Origin: Vibrio sp. HA2012
Lineage (GTDB): Bacteria > Pseudomonadota > Gammaproteobacteria > Enterobacterales > Vibrionaceae
Assembly (NCBI RefSeq): GCF_002812955.1
Contig: NZ_PFXK01000001.1
Location: 558,001-622,000 of the forward strand
Direction: 5' to 3'
DNA: 64,000 nt
Part shown: one piece after another, positions 1-10,151 of the stretch
Numbering within the stretch: the stretch's first letter is position 1
Layout of the letters: each line of letters starts with the position of its first letter
The notes under the pieces: generated by a model
Seen by the model: only the letters and a program-made list of their open reading frames with translations
Databases searched by the model: none
What the model was told of the DNA's origin: nothing
Program-made: the position numbers and the translations under genes

Positions 1-882
1 GACATTAACAATCATAATATTATCCCGGTCTGGCTGCCATACCCGAAGTCTTTCGGCATTAAGAGCCAGTATTCTGGCTCTTTCCTCAACTGGCGTATTC
101 AGCCATTTCAGGGTATTTCTTCCGATAATACCGTCGGCTTTCAGCCCGTGCAAAGCCTGAAAACGGATCACGGCTTTTTCCGTTTCCGGATCAAATACTG
201 TGCTTGTTGCATCAATACGGGTCGTATCTACCCCGACAATGGCCAGTCTTTCCAGCAACGCCCTTTTTCGCTTAAGTGTATCACCCCGCCTTTTGACCTG
301 ATTCGGAGAGTAAGCGGAAAATTTAAAACGACTATGCCGAAGCTGCGTTATCATGCCATACAGCATTTTCTGTTCTTCATTCATCGCAAGAGACCGCTGA
401 AGATAACGCTCCAGCCGGGCATCCTGTATCGCTTTCATCAATTCTACTTTTGCCCGCTCTGATGGCTCAGGCAGAACAGTTGGTATCCGGGCACCAAAAT
501 ACCAGTCTTTACCATTTTCCCGGGAAAGCTCTGTATAGCTGATATAAGAGAGAAGCGTATCGGTAGCGACAATGTCATACGCCATTGCCTGATGTTCTGC
601 TCTCGCTTCTTTCAGTGCAATCAGGCGCTTAAAAAAGTGATCGCTCAGATCCGCAACCGTAACAATTTCCAGTAATTGTTCGAATCCGTTTATGGCATCG
701 TCACTGTACCAGAGTAGTTGATTTCCATTCGACGCATAGATCCGGGCAACCAGTTCCTTATGCAGCAAGACGACATTGTCCGGAGTCTGATTATCCACCC
801 AGCGCAACGCATCAAAGCGACTCAGGGCAGCTCCCGGAAAAGCAATAATAAGAGAAAAAACAAAAATGAGTACCCTGACCAT
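1..882 (-). CDS. L,D-transpeptidase (YcbB/LdtD type), N-terminal part only
   Basis: This reading frame runs off the left edge, so only about 294 N-terminal residues are present. They show a hydrophobic signal segment (VLIFVFSLIIAFPGAALS), a long alpha-helical scaffold region, and a peptidoglycan-binding repeat around residues 240-265 (VIRFQALHGLKADGIIG). The sequence then reaches the start of the YkuD fold (IMIVNV) at the window edge. The order of scaffold, PG-binding domain and YkuD domain is that of E. coli LdtD, which makes 3-3 cross-links in periplasmic peptidoglycan. The catalytic Cys-containing half lies outside the window, so activity cannot be judged. Start choice: ATG at 882 has an AAAGG about 10 nt upstream; an ATG three codons earlier (891) has that motif almost touching it. 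Confident family call, uncertain start. Confidence 0.85.
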   Translation of the reverse strand, partial: MVRVLIFVFSLIIAFPGAALSRFDALRWVDNQTPDNVVLLHKELVARIYASNGNQLLWYSDDAINGFEQLLEIVTVADLSDHFFKRLIALKEARAEHQAMAYDIVATDTLLSYISYTELSRENGKDWYFGARIPTVLPEPSERAKVELMKAIQDARLERYLQRSLAMNEEQKMLYGMITQLRHSRFKFSAYSPNQVKRRGDTLKRKRALLERLAIVGVDTTRIDATSTVFDPETEKAVIRFQALHGLKADGIIGRNTLKWLNTPVEERARILALNAERLRVWQPDRDNIMIVNV

Positions 883-950
883 CTTTAGCATGCCTTTTAC
901 AACGTTGTTACATACTAAGTATGGCAAAGAAACCGGAAGGGAAGAAGAAG

Positions 951-986
951 AATATTAAAACCGCCCCCTACAACTGAATAGGGGGC
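951..986 (-). terminator. Rho-independent terminator of ribA
   Basis: On the minus strand a GC-rich stem (GCCCCCTA pairing with TAGGGGGC) is followed by GG and a TTTT run, starting 15 nt past the ribA stop codon. It separates ribA from the transpeptidase gene. Confidence 0.8.
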
Positions 987-1001
987 CTTTGTTCTCTGAA
1001 C

Positions 1002-1607
1002 CTAATCCAGATCCAGTTTGTGCTTACCGTGTGAAACTTTTGCTTTCAGATAAGCTCTATTTCCGTCTTTTACATGCGCCAGCGTATGGATTACTTCTTC
1101 AATTTCAATACCAAGCTCTTTCAGCTCTTTCACCTTTTTAGGATTATTAGTGATCAGCCTGATTCTCCCGACACCTAATGCTTTCAGCATTTGAGCCGCT
1201 TCGGTAAAGTCACGTAAATCATCGCCGAACCCAAGATGATTATTCGCCTCATAGGTATTCATCCCGGCACTTTGTAATGTATACGCATCGATCTTGTTAT
1301 ACAGGCCGATCCCGCGTCCTTCCTGACGCAAATAAAGGATAATACCGCCCTGTTCGCCCATTTTCTCGATAGTTTCATTAAGTTGCTCGCCACAATCACA
1401 GCGAGAAGAATGAAACACATCTCCGGTAAGGCATTCGGAATGCATTCTGACCAGCGGCGTTTTATCTCCGGCTGTTTTGTCGGCAGACTGGAAAATAACC
1501 GCAACATGTTCTTTATCACTGTTCAACCCTCTGAAAGAGAGGATCTCTGCGTCAATACTACTTTTGATCCCCACTTTTAAGGCGACTCTGGCTCTGACTT
1601 CCGCCAT
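1002..1607 (-). CDS. ribA: GTP cyclohydrolase II
   Basis: RibA opens the GTP ring to give 2,5-diamino-6-ribosylamino-4-pyrimidinone 5'-phosphate, formate and pyrophosphate, the first step of riboflavin synthesis, in the cytoplasm. The zinc ligands are visible in [20 protein letters not shown] (a Cys, then Cys-x-Cys eleven residues on), followed by the GTP-binding RQEGRGIG motif and the late TNNPKK motif. It is a stand-alone enzyme of about 201 residues, not fused to RibB. Start: the frame can open at a GTG (1619), but the ATG at 1607 gives the usual MAEVRARV start and has GTGAG about 7 nt upstream. It is monocistronic by context, with its own terminator just downstream. Confidence 0.95.
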   Translation of the reverse strand: MAEVRARVALKVGIKSSIDAEILSFRGLNSDKEHVAVIFQSADKTAGDKTPLVRMHSECLTGDVFHSSRCDCGEQLNETIEKMGEQGGIILYLRQEGRGIGLYNKIDAYTLQSAGMNTYEANNHLGFGDDLRDFTEAAQMLKALGVGRIRLITNNPKKVKELKELGIEIEEVIHTLAHVKDGNRAYLKAKVSHGKHKLDLD

Positions 1608-1850
1608 ATCTTTACTCACTATCTAAATTAGATTCACAGGCTTAATTGTATTCTCAGGAAAGCGTCTCGAATGTCTTTGCAAAAACCTCTTTCCGGATTC
1701 AGAAGGTGTTGCCGGCAGGCAAATGACCTTAAGACAAGAATTAGCTTCTGTTATATACATGGGTATGTTTCCGGAAATTTCAATCCGCATGACAGGGATA
1801 TTACCCCATTGTTACTATATAACAACCACAAAAAATCTATGCCTATGCGT

Positions 1851-1882
1851 AAAAAAACGGGATCTTGTCAGACCCCGTTTTT
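1851..1882 (-). terminator. Rho-independent terminator of gyrA
   Basis: Minus-strand hairpin ACGGGGTC / GATCCCGT with a short loop, followed by a run of seven T. It lies about 40 nt downstream of the gyrA stop codon. The rest of 1608-1919 should hold the ribA promoter; no further gene is seen there. Confidence 0.85.
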
Positions 1883-1919
1883 ATGTTACTCACGTGCGAG
1901 TTATCACTCAGATTGCTGA

Positions 1920-4643
1920 CTATTCTTCGCTGTCAGTTGCATCAGTATCAGTATCAGTATCAGTATCAGTATCAGTATCAGTATCAGTATCAGAAATTTC
2001 ACCGTCTTTCAGTTCAATATCATCAACGTCGTCTTCTATATCGTCAACTTCATCGATACGCTGTAGTCCAACCACATTTTCATCGTCCGCGGTACGAATC
2101 AGAGTCACGCCCTGTGTATTACGGCCAACCTGACTGACTTCAGCAACACGAGTACGAACCAGAGTACCGGCATCGGTGATCATCATAAACTCATCACCAT
2201 CTTCTACCTGTACTGCACCCACAACACTACCGTTACGTTCAGAAACTTTGATCGAAACCACACCCTGGGTACCACGACCTTTCGTTGGATATTCAGACAG
2301 GCTGGTACGCTTACCGTAACCATTCTCAGTGACGGTTAGTACATCACCATCCGTCTTCGGTACGATTAGCGACACCACTTGATCGCCGTCAGCAAGCTTC
2401 ATGCCTCGAACACCGGCTGCCGTACGACCCATTGGTCTTACACCTTTGAACTTAATCTCCGGCTGGCCATTTTCATCCAGCACTGGCTGACCGTTTTCAT
2501 CCACAACAGCGGTTTCTTCCGATTCTTTAAAGCGAACTACTTTGCCGAATTTAGAGAACAACATAATTTCGCTTTCGCCGTCGGTGATATCAACACCGAT
2601 CAGTGAATCTTCATCACGCAGGTTCAACGCAATCAGACCATTTGAACGAACGTTAGCAAATTGATCCAGCGACGTTTTCTTAACCGTACCGTCACCGGTA
2701 GCCATAAAGATAAATTTATCTTCTGAATATTCAGAAACACGCAGAATAGCCGTCACACGTTCATTCTCTTCCAGAGGAAGAATATTCACAATTGGTTTAC
2801 CGCGGGCAGTACGAGTTGCCTGAGGAAGCTGGTACACTTTCAGACGATAAGTTTTACCACGAGTAGAGAAACACAGAATATTATCGTGCGTATTCGCAAC
2901 CAGAAGACGCTCAATATAGTCTTCATCCTTCATCTTGGTTGCACTCTTACCCTTGCCCCCACGACGCTGAGCTTCATAGTCACTCAGCAACTGGTATTTC
3001 ACATAGCCTTCATGCGACAGGGTAACAACAACATCTTCCTGAGCTATCAGCTCTTCCATATCGATATCGTGAGTTGCTGCCGTAATTTCAGTACGACGTG
3101 CATCCCCAAAGCCGGTACGAACAGCTTCCAGTTCTTCACGGATCACTTCCATCAGGCGCTCAGTGCTGGCAAGAATGAACATCAGTTCAGCGATTTCATC
3201 CAGCAGCGCTTTATATTCATCGAGAATCTTTTCGTGCTCAAGACCGGTCAGCTTATGCAGACGTAAATCAAGAATAGCTTGAGCCTGTTGTTCTGTCAGA
3301 TAGTACAAGCCATCACGAATACCATACTGATCTTCCAGCCATTCTGGACGAGCAGCGTCTGTTCCTGCACGTTCCAGCATCGCAGCAACATTACCCAACT
3401 CCCAGCCACGGGCAGTCAGCCCGGCTTTTGCTTCAGCCGGAGTCGATGCATTACGGATAAGCTCAATAATCTCATCGATATTTGCCAGTGCAAGAGCAAG
3501 ACCTTCAAGCAGGTGAGCACGTTCTCTGGCTTTTCGCAGTTCAAAGATAGTACGGCGGGTAACCACTTCACGGCGGTGATCAACAAAGCATTTGATCATT
3601 TCTTTCAGATTAAACAGCTTAGGCTGACCGTTATCCAGCGCCACCATATTAATACCGAAAGTCGTCTGAAGCTGAGTCTGGGAGTACAGGTTATTCAGAA
3701 CCACTTCACCCACAGCATCGCGCTTACATTCGATAACAATACGCATACCGTCTTTATCGGATTCATCACGCAGTGCACTGATACCTTCAACTTTCTTGTC
3801 TTTGACCAGTTCAGCAATTTTCTCGATCAGACGTGCTTTGTTTACCTGATACGGAATTTCAGTTACAACAATGGTCTCTTTACCATTTTTGTCTGCTTCT
3901 ATTTCCGCCTTGGAGCGCATATAGATCTTACCGCGACCGGTTTTATAGGCATCAACAATACCTTTGCGGCCACTGATCAGTGCCGCTGTAGGGAAATCCG
4001 GTCCCTGAATATAAGTCATCAGCTCATCGATAGAAATATCGTGGTTATCGATATATGCAAGGCAACCATCAACAACCTCCGTCAGGTTATGCGGAGGAAT
4101 ATTGGTTGCCATACCTACGGCAATACCGGAGGAACCGTTTACCAGCAGGTTAGGAACTTTGGTCGGAAGTACGGCAGGGATCTGTTCTGTACCATCATAG
4201 TTAGGTACATAATCCACCGTTTCTTTATCCAGATCAGCAAGCAGTTCGTGAGCAATTTTTGCCATACGAACTTCGGTATAACGCATCGCTGCCGCGGAGT
4301 CACCATCGATAGAACCGAAGTTACCCTGCCCATCACACAGCATGTAACGTAATGAGAATGGCTGAGCCATACGTACAATTGTATCGTATACTGCGCTATC
4401 ACCATGCGGGTGATATTTACCGATTACGTCGCCCACTACACGGGCTGATTTTTTATATGGTTTATTCCAGTCATTACCCAGTACATTCATCGCAAACAAC
4501 ACGCGGCGGTGTACTGGTTTTAGGCCATCACGCACATCAGGAAGAGCACGACCAACGATAACTGACATCGCATAGTCAAGGTAAGAACCTCTCAGCTCAT
4601 CTTCAATGTTTACGGGCGTGATCTCTTTAGCTAAATCGCTCAT
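1920..4643 (-). CDS. gyrA: DNA gyrase subunit A
   Basis: The breakage-reunion subunit of gyrase, which introduces negative supercoils as A2B2 with GyrB. The catalytic tyrosine is in AAMRYTE (Tyr122). The quinolone pocket reads [17 protein letters not shown] with Ser83 and Asp87 intact, so no classical resistance substitution is present. The C-terminal DNA-wrapping domain carries the GyrA box QRRGGKGK near residue 559. At 907 residues it is slightly longer than E. coli GyrA (875). An inserted acidic stretch in the last third ([15 protein letters not shown]) and a C-terminal tail of eight Asp-Thr dipeptides (residues 885-901) followed by ATDSEE add length. ubiG lies divergently upstream, an arrangement common in gammaproteobacteria. 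Confidence 0.98.
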   Translation of the reverse strand: MSDLAKEITPVNIEDELRGSYLDYAMSVIVGRALPDVRDGLKPVHRRVLFAMNVLGNDWNKPYKKSARVVGDVIGKYHPHGDSAVYDTIVRMAQPFSLRYMLCDGQGNFGSIDGDSAAAMRYTEVRMAKIAHELLADLDKETVDYVPNYDGTEQIPAVLPTKVPNLLVNGSSGIAVGMATNIPPHNLTEVVDGCLAYIDNHDISIDELMTYIQGPDFPTAALISGRKGIVDAYKTGRGKIYMRSKAEIEADKNGKETIVVTEIPYQVNKARLIEKIAELVKDKKVEGISALRDESDKDGMRIVIECKRDAVGEVVLNNLYSQTQLQTTFGINMVALDNGQPKLFNLKEMIKCFVDHRREVVTRRTIFELRKARERAHLLEGLALALANIDEIIELIRNASTPAEAKAGLTARGWELGNVAAMLERAGTDAARPEWLEDQYGIRDGLYYLTEQQAQAILDLRLHKLTGLEHEKILDEYKALLDEIAELMFILASTERLMEVIREELEAVRTGFGDARRTEITAATHDIDMEELIAQEDVVVTLSHEGYVKYQLLSDYEAQRRGGKGKSATKMKDEDYIERLLVANTHDNILCFSTRGKTYRLKVYQLPQATRTARGKPIVNILPLEENERVTAILRVSEYSEDKFIFMATGDGTVKKTSLDQFANVRSNGLIALNLRDEDSLIGVDITDGESEIMLFSKFGKVVRFKESEETAVVDENGQPVLDENGQPEIKFKGVRPMGRTAAGVRGMKLADGDQVVSLIVPKTDGDVLTVTENGYGKRTSLSEYPTKGRGTQGVVSIKVSERNGSVVGAVQVEDGDEFMMITDAGTLVRTRVAEVSQVGRNTQGVTLIRTADDENVVGLQRIDEVDDIEDDVDDIELKDGEISDTDTDTDTDTDTDTDTDATDSEE
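1941..1993 (-). repeat. Hexanucleotide microsatellite in the gyrA tail
   Basis: Nearly nine perfect tandem copies of ATCAGT on the plus strand, read as alternating ACT and GAT codons (Thr-Asp) in gyrA. Because the unit is 6 bp, gain or loss of copies keeps the frame and changes the acidic tail two residues at a time. Confidence 0.95.
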
Positions 4644-4921
4644 AGAGCCATTATCCCTCTACTTTTTTGATCGTATATCAGATACGTACAAGACCACAAA
4701 ATATAACATAAAAATCCCCTTTTCCGCAGCACTTTCAGGCTCCTTTTGCTGGCTTGTGCGCTATTTTCCAAATAAATGCCGTAGAATTAACATAATAAAG
4801 CGGTAGGTTTTTGAATGCTGGTTATTTTTTATCCGAAAAAATGACGCATGGTTTAGCCTGTACTCTCTGTTCTTTTCCCGGCTATAATTCTCAATCCGTA
4901 GAGAGGCAAACCGGAACCGTT

Positions 4922-5644
4922 ATGCAAAACGTCGATCCTAATGAAATCAGGAAATTTGAAGAAATGGCACACCGTTGGTGGGATCTGGAAGGAGAGTTTA
5001 AGCCTCTGCATCAGATCAATCCGTTGCGGCTGGACTATGTGCAGGAAAAAGTCGGCGGACTGTTTGGTAAAACGGTATTGGATGTTGGCTGCGGAGGCGG
5101 TATTCTGGCGGAAAGTATGGCCATTGAAGGGGCTCATGTCTCCGGACTGGATATGGGTGCCGAGCCGCTGGAAGTTGCACGTCTACACGCACTGGAAACC
5201 AATACTAAAGTAACCTATCTGCAAAGCACTGTTGAAGAGCATGCTGCAGAATTTCCCGGCCATTATGATATCGTCACCTGCATGGAAATGCTGGAACATG
5301 TTCCAGACCCACTTTCAGTAGTTCAGTCATGTGCAATACTGGTAAAACCGGGTGGGCATGTATTTTTCTCCACATTGAACCGGAATCTGAAATCGTATCT
5401 GTTTGCTATTTTAGGAGCAGAGCAGTTATTAAAAATCGTTCCACAGGGAACTCACGAACATGCAAAATTCATAAAACCATCAGAGCTGATGCGTATGATC
5501 GACCAAACTTCCCTGCAAGAAAAAGGGATCACTGGTTTACATTATAATCCTCTGACCGCCACTTACCGGTTAGGACACAGGGTTGATATCAACTATATTA
5601 TTCATACACAAAACAACATTATCCATACACAAAACAGTGCATAA
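4922..5644 (+). CDS. ubiG: Ubiquinone biosynthesis O-methyltransferase
   Basis: UbiG performs both O-methylations of the ubiquinone ring using S-adenosylmethionine. SAM motif I is clear (VLDVGCGGG, residues 52-60) and the family signature EMLEHVPDP follows. The frame is open 37 codons further upstream, but the ATG at 4922 gives [20 protein letters not shown], matching the family N-terminus (240 residues). A TATAAT at 4883-4888 is a plausible -10 for it. The extreme C-terminus is unusual: after the normal VDINY ending, a 21-bp near-perfect tandem duplication (5597-5638) repeats IIHTQN. Confidence 0.96.
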   Translation: MQNVDPNEIRKFEEMAHRWWDLEGEFKPLHQINPLRLDYVQEKVGGLFGKTVLDVGCGGGILAESMAIEGAHVSGLDMGAEPLEVARLHALETNTKVTYLQSTVEEHAAEFPGHYDIVTCMEMLEHVPDPLSVVQSCAILVKPGGHVFFSTLNRNLKSYLFAILGAEQLLKIVPQGTHEHAKFIKPSELMRMIDQTSLQEKGITGLHYNPLTATYRLGHRVDINYIIHTQNNIIHTQNSA

Positions 5645-5861
5645 TTTCACCACCAAAACGAGTTTATGCAACAGTCTGATTTTTTACCGAAAATCAAGAA
5701 AAAAAATTTTCATTGATTTAACTCAAAAGAAATAGCAAAGGATGGTTTTTTCATGTCAAAGACCATCCGAGATCCTCAGTTAGCAGCTACTAACTTCTAA
5801 GCTTCCTCCTGCTGCCCCATCACATTTCCGACACATTTACGCTCTTGAAAAGCATTCAAAA

Positions 5862-5909
5862 TCACTCTATCTTGTAACCCGCTCAACGAAAGAACACTAT
5901 ATGTTGTAT
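5862..5909 (+). promoter_or_regulatory. Pair of NrdR boxes upstream of nrdAB
   Basis: Two 16-bp sites, 5862-5877 (tcactctatcttgtaa) and 5894-5909 (acactatatgttgtat), resemble the NrdR box; the second is the closer match. Their centres are 32 bp apart, three helical turns, the spacing expected for cooperative binding of the ATP/dATP-sensing repressor NrdR. They lie about 100 bp before nrdA. The remainder of 5645-6003 holds a weak inverted repeat (GGATGGT/ACCATCC, 5740-5768) without a T-run and no recognisable gene. Confidence 0.85.
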
Positions 5910-6003
5910 ATCAAACAACAAAACACCCGTTTTTACTATTACGTATGGTCTGAAAACCATTCAACGGATATACGTCAGCTTTCAATCAGGGAAAATAACG
6001 AAA

Positions 6004-8286
6004 ATGAACCAACAATTAAGCGTAACCAAGCGCAACGGACGCAGAGAAAACATCGATCTGGAGAAAATTCACCGGGTTATTACCTGGGCCGCAGAAGGTC
6101 TGGAGAATGTTTCTGTCTCGCAGGTCGAAATGAAATCCCATATTCAGTTTTATGAAGGCATTTCCACCACTGACATTCATGAAACCATTATAAAATCAGC
6201 CGCGGATCTGATTTCAGAAGAAACCCCAGACTACCAGTATCTGGCCGCTCGCCTTGCTATTTTCCATCTGAGGAAAAAAGCCTATGGGCAGTACGAGCCA
6301 CCCGCGCTTTATGACCATGTGTCTAAGCTGGTTGATATGGGGAAATACGACAAACATCTGCTGCAGGATTACAGCTTTGAAGAGTTTCAGCAGATGAACG
6401 CTTTTCTGGATCATAATCGTGACCTGAATTTCTCATACGCAGCAGTGAAACAACTGGAAGGCAAATATTTTGTCCAGAACAGAGTAACTAAAGAGATCTA
6501 CGAAAGTGCTCAGTTTCTGTATATGCTGGTTGCCGCCTGCCTGTTTGCTAACTATCCGAAAGAAACCCGCCTGAACTATATCAAACGTTTTTATGATGCC
6601 GTTTCTACATTCAAAATATCACTGCCTACGCCGATTATGTCTGGCGTACGCACCCCTACCCGTCAGTTCAGTTCCTGCGTACTGATCGAGTGTGATGACA
6701 GTCTGGATTCTATTAATGCCACAGCAAGTGCCGTGGTTCGTTATGTGTCCCAGCGTGCAGGCATAGGCATCAATGCCGGCCGGATCCGCGCCCTTGGCTC
6801 TGAAATTCGGGGAGGTGAAGCCTTCCATACCGGCTGCATACCTTTCTATAAATATTTCCAGACAGCGGTAAAATGCTGCTCTCAGGGAGGGGTTCGCGGT
6901 GGAGCCGCCACTGTTTTTTATCCTATGTGGCATGGTGAAGTTCAGTCATTGATGGTACTGAAAAACAACCGTGGCGTAGAAGAAAACCGTGTAAGGCATA
7001 TGGACTACGGTGTACAGCTCAATAAAACCATGTATACCCGCCTGATCAAAGGGGAAAATATCACCCTGTTTTCACCATCTGATGTTCCAGGACTGTATGA
7101 TGCATTCTTTGCTGATCAGGACGAATTTGAGCGCCTGTATACGCAATATGAATCGGATCCTGCCATTAAGAAGCAAGCCGTAAAAGCCGTTGATCTGTTC
7201 TCTCTGCTGATGCAGGAGCGGGCATCGACCGGCCGGATTTATATTCAGAATGTAGATCACTGTAATACCCACAGCCCGTTTGACCCGACTGTCGCACCAA
7301 TTCGCCAGTCAAATCTGTGTCTGGAAATTGCGCTGCCGACCAAGCCCCTGAATTATGTTGGTGATGATCAGGGTGAAATCGCACTTTGTACCTTATCAGC
7401 CTTCAATCTGGGGGCCATCTCGCAGCTTGATGAGTTGAAAGAATTATCTGAACTGGTTGTCCGTGCACTGGACGCTCTGCTGGATTATCAGGATTATCCG
7501 CTTCCTGCCGCCTATACATCAACGATGAACCGCCGGACTCTGGGGGTTGGTGTCATCAACTACGCCTACTACCTTGCAAAACACGGAACAAGATACTCAG
7601 ATGGCAGTGCCAATGCACTGACGCACAGAACATTTGAAGCGATTCAGTATTACCTGCTGCAAGCTTCCATGCAACTGGCGAAAGAACAGGGAGCCTGCCC
7701 GGCCTTTCATGAAACCCGCTATGCTCAGGGTATCTTACCCATTGATACTTATAAAAAAGATCTGGATAACATCTGTAGCGAACCCCTGCGTTACGACTGG
7801 GAAACACTGCGTAAAGAGATCAAAACTTACGGGCTGCGTAACTCAACTTTAACCGCTCTGATGCCGTCAGAAACATCATCTCAGATATCAAATGCAACTA
7901 ACGGCATTGAGCCTCCACGTGGTTTTGTATCGGTAAAAGCCTCTAAAGACGGTATTTTGAAGCAGGTTGTCCCTGAATATGAAAAACTGAAAGACAACTA
8001 CGAGCTGCTGTGGAATATTCCGTCTAACGATGGCTATTTACACCTTGTGGGCATTATGCAGAAGTTTGTCGATCAAGCTATTTCAGCCAATACAAATTAT
8101 GATCCGGCAACACAACCAAACGGTAAAGTACCGATGAAGCTACTGCTTAAAGATCTGCTGACTGCTTATAAGATGGGAGTAAAAACCCTCTACTACCATA
8201 ACACCCGTGATGGGGCGAGTGATGAACAAAGCAATGCAGCAGCAACACAGCAGGATGACTGTGCTGGCGGCGCCTGTAAGATCTAA
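6004..8286 (+). CDS. nrdA: Class Ia ribonucleotide reductase, large (alpha) subunit
   Basis: Reduces ribonucleoside diphosphates to deoxyribonucleotides together with NrdB. An N-terminal ATP-cone (starting [20 protein letters not shown]) gives overall activity control by dATP/ATP. The catalytic Asn-x-Cys-x-Glu is seen in NLCLEIALP, the first redox Cys in FSSCVLIE, the radical-transfer Tyr pair in LYYHNT, and the C-terminal thioredoxin-interacting pair in [10 protein letters not shown]. The length of 760 residues is normal (E. coli 761). It is followed closely by nrdB, with NrdR boxes upstream. Confidence 0.98.
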   Translation: MNQQLSVTKRNGRRENIDLEKIHRVITWAAEGLENVSVSQVEMKSHIQFYEGISTTDIHETIIKSAADLISEETPDYQYLAARLAIFHLRKKAYGQYEPPALYDHVSKLVDMGKYDKHLLQDYSFEEFQQMNAFLDHNRDLNFSYAAVKQLEGKYFVQNRVTKEIYESAQFLYMLVAACLFANYPKETRLNYIKRFYDAVSTFKISLPTPIMSGVRTPTRQFSSCVLIECDDSLDSINATASAVVRYVSQRAGIGINAGRIRALGSEIRGGEAFHTGCIPFYKYFQTAVKCCSQGGVRGGAATVFYPMWHGEVQSLMVLKNNRGVEENRVRHMDYGVQLNKTMYTRLIKGENITLFSPSDVPGLYDAFFADQDEFERLYTQYESDPAIKKQAVKAVDLFSLLMQERASTGRIYIQNVDHCNTHSPFDPTVAPIRQSNLCLEIALPTKPLNYVGDDQGEIALCTLSAFNLGAISQLDELKELSELVVRALDALLDYQDYPLPAAYTSTMNRRTLGVGVINYAYYLAKHGTRYSDGSANALTHRTFEAIQYYLLQASMQLAKEQGACPAFHETRYAQGILPIDTYKKDLDNICSEPLRYDWETLRKEIKTYGLRNSTLTALMPSETSSQISNATNGIEPPRGFVSVKASKDGILKQVVPEYEKLKDNYELLWNIPSNDGYLHLVGIMQKFVDQAISANTNYDPATQPNGKVPMKLLLKDLLTAYKMGVKTLYYHNTRDGASDEQSNAAATQQDDCAGGACKI

Positions 8287-8305
8287 TTTTTATGAGCATA
8301 TGATG

Positions 8306-9439
8306 ATGAAATACAGTACCTTTTCACAAACTAAAAATGACCAGTTGAAAGAGCCGATGTTCTTCGGTCAGTCTGTCAACGTTGCCCGTTACGATCAGCA
8401 AAAATTCGAAATATTTGAAAAGCTGATCGAAAAGCAGCTCTCTTTCTTCTGGCGTCCGGAAGAAGTCGATGTCTCCAGCGACCGGATTGACTATGCAGAC
8501 CTTCCTGACCATGAGAAACATATTTTTATCAGCAACCTGAAATATCAGACACTGTTGGATTCTATTCAGGGACGCAGCCCGAACGTAGCCCTGCTTCCGT
8601 TGGTATCACTGCCGGAAGTGGAAACCTGGATCGAAACCTGGTCGTTTTCAGAGACCATTCATTCCCGATCTTACACACATATTATTCGTAATATTGTTAA
8701 TGACCCAGGCACCGTATTCGATGACATAGTAGAAAACGAACACATCCTCGCCCGGGCAAAAGATATTGCACACTATTATGATGACCTGATCCAACTAACC
8801 AATGACTACCATCGTTTTGGCGCAGGTGTACATGAACTGAACGGAAAAACCGTCACCATTAAGCTGCGAAATCTGAAAAAGAAACTTTACCTGTGTCTGA
8901 TGTCGGTAAATGCATTGGAAGCCATTCGGTTCTATGTCAGTTTTGCCTGTTCATTTGCCTTTGCGGAACGGGAGCTTATGGAAGGTAATGCCAAGATCAT
9001 TAAACTGATTGCCCGTGATGAAGCCCTGCATCTGTCCGGAACTCAGCAGATGCTGAACCTGTTGCGCACCGGTCAGGATGACCCTGAATTTGTTGATATA
9101 GCAAAAGAGTGTGAGCAGGAATGTTTCCAACTGTTTAAGGATGCAGCAGAACAGGAAAAAGACTGGGCAGATTACCTGTTTAAAGACGGCTCAATGATCG
9201 GCCTGAACAAAGATATTCTCAGCCAGTATGTCGAATATATCACTAATGTCAGGATGCGTTCAGTTGGTCTGGAACCGGCTTATCCGCAGGCCGCTTCGAA
9301 CCCTATTCCCTGGATTAATGCCTGGTTATCATCCGACAATGTTCAGGTTGCACCTCAGGAGGCTGAAATCAGTTCCTACCTTGTCGGCCAGATTGATAAT
9401 CAGGTAGCAAGCGGAGATTTTGAAGACTTCGAACTCTGA
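8306..9439 (+). CDS. nrdB: Class Ia ribonucleotide reductase, small (beta) subunit
   Basis: Carries the di-iron centre and the tyrosyl radical used by NrdA. The radical tyrosine is in [10 protein letters not shown] (Tyr123 here, Tyr122 in E. coli numbering), and iron ligands lie in the ENEHIL and DEALH helices. Three ATGs in a row occur at 8300, 8303 and 8306. The last aligns exactly with the E. coli N-terminus ([20 protein letters not shown]), although a weak TGAG Shine-Dalgarno would also serve the earlier two. It starts 19 nt after nrdA and a terminator follows. No ferredoxin gene (yfaE) follows, unlike in E. coli. Confidence 0.97.
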   Translation: MKYSTFSQTKNDQLKEPMFFGQSVNVARYDQQKFEIFEKLIEKQLSFFWRPEEVDVSSDRIDYADLPDHEKHIFISNLKYQTLLDSIQGRSPNVALLPLVSLPEVETWIETWSFSETIHSRSYTHIIRNIVNDPGTVFDDIVENEHILARAKDIAHYYDDLIQLTNDYHRFGAGVHELNGKTVTIKLRNLKKKLYLCLMSVNALEAIRFYVSFACSFAFAERELMEGNAKIIKLIARDEALHLSGTQQMLNLLRTGQDDPEFVDIAKECEQECFQLFKDAAEQEKDWADYLFKDGSMIGLNKDILSQYVEYITNVRMRSVGLEPAYPQAASNPIPWINAWLSSDNVQVAPQEAEISSYLVGQIDNQVASGDFEDFEL

Positions 9440-9466
9440 ACCACAGATCAGTCATATTGATAAAGA

Positions 9467-9493
9467 AAAGCCCTGTGAATTCAGGGCTTTTAA
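9467..9493 (+). terminator. Rho-independent terminator of nrdAB
   Basis: AAAGCCCTG pairs with CAGGGCTTT around a short loop and runs into TTTT, 28 nt after the nrdB stop codon. Confidence 0.85.
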
Positions 9494-9548
9494 ACTTGGT
9501 TCAAGTAAAACATGGAAGTAAATAAAAAGGGAGTAGTTATGAACTTAT

Positions 9549-9830
9549 TTAAAAGACCAGCTGATTTACGGAGTAAAGCTGCTCAAATTTAGGACGTCTT
9601 TTGAGTACAGCTTCAGCATTAGATAAAGTGACAGGCTTCTCACCAATACATCTACCATCGTCATCAAAGAGTGACAAATGGTATCCCTGTTGATCTGGTG
9701 AACCGCTGTCATGTGGCAGACTAACCCAGAGATTAATCACATCCATCTTATCGGAACTACAGGTTTCGCCTAACAGAATTCGTTCTCTGGCGACCTTGTA
9801 CCAAACTTCAATTCTAGACTGACTCAGCAT
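9549..9830 (-). CDS. Small conserved-looking protein of unknown function
   Basis: A 93-residue soluble protein, not recognised. The start is well supported: GGAGGT sits 6 nt before the ATG at 9830, whereas the frame's earlier ATG (9866) has no ribosome site. It is mixed alpha/beta in appearance with an acidic turn (SLFDDDGRCIGEKP), two Cys and no signal peptide or membrane segment. Upstream (9871-9890) a GATCTT/AAGATC hairpin precedes TTTT on this strand and T7 on the other, so it could attenuate either direction. It is monocistronic by context, facing nrdB tail-to-tail. Confidence 0.6.
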   Translation of the reverse strand: MLSQSRIEVWYKVARERILLGETCSSDKMDVINLWVSLPHDSGSPDQQGYHLSLFDDDGRCIGEKPVTLSNAEAVLKRRPKFEQLYSVNQLVF

Positions 9831-9941
9831 TATCGCACCTCCAACTGTCCGTGATGCTCCATCCATAAAACGATCTTAGAGAAGATCTTTTTTTAACGAG
9901 CAAGTTCCAGTGTAGATTTTTTTTTCTGAAAGCCCAGAGAT

Positions 9942-9977
9942 AAAAATGGGATTTAAAAACTCAGTTTTAAATCCCAT
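9942..9977 (-). terminator. Probable terminator of yfaY
   Basis: A 12-bp perfect stem (ATGGGATTTAAA / TTTAAATCCCAT) is followed on the minus strand by TTTTT. It lies about 175 nt past the yfaY stop codon, far for a terminator but correctly oriented, and ahead of the next minus-strand gene. The stem is AT-rich, hence moderate confidence. The 9978-10151 stretch holds nothing else recognised. Confidence 0.55.
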
Positions 9978-10151
9978 TGGAAATCATTGAATTAGCACTT
10001 AGACCGTTTTGGTATAAACAAAACAGAAAAAAGCAGATATTTTGTTATTAAATTAACATCTTATAAACTTTTTTATTAAATTCCTCTGTCGAACCAAAAG
10101 CTTTAGGCACAGAACAGGCCTTCCTTAACAGATTGATTTTAAAAATAATAA

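Noticed and set aside
3279..4352. Long plus-strand open frame opposite gyrA (357 codons).
   Set aside because: Antisense shadow of gyrA created by its codon bias; no ribosome site or domain.
9539..9592. A 17-codon plus-strand frame (MNLFKRPADLRSKAAQI) with GGGAG 6 nt upstream of the ATG.
   Set aside because: Good ribosome site but antisense to the end of the better supported 93-residue gene and just after the nrdB terminator; too short to support from sequence alone.
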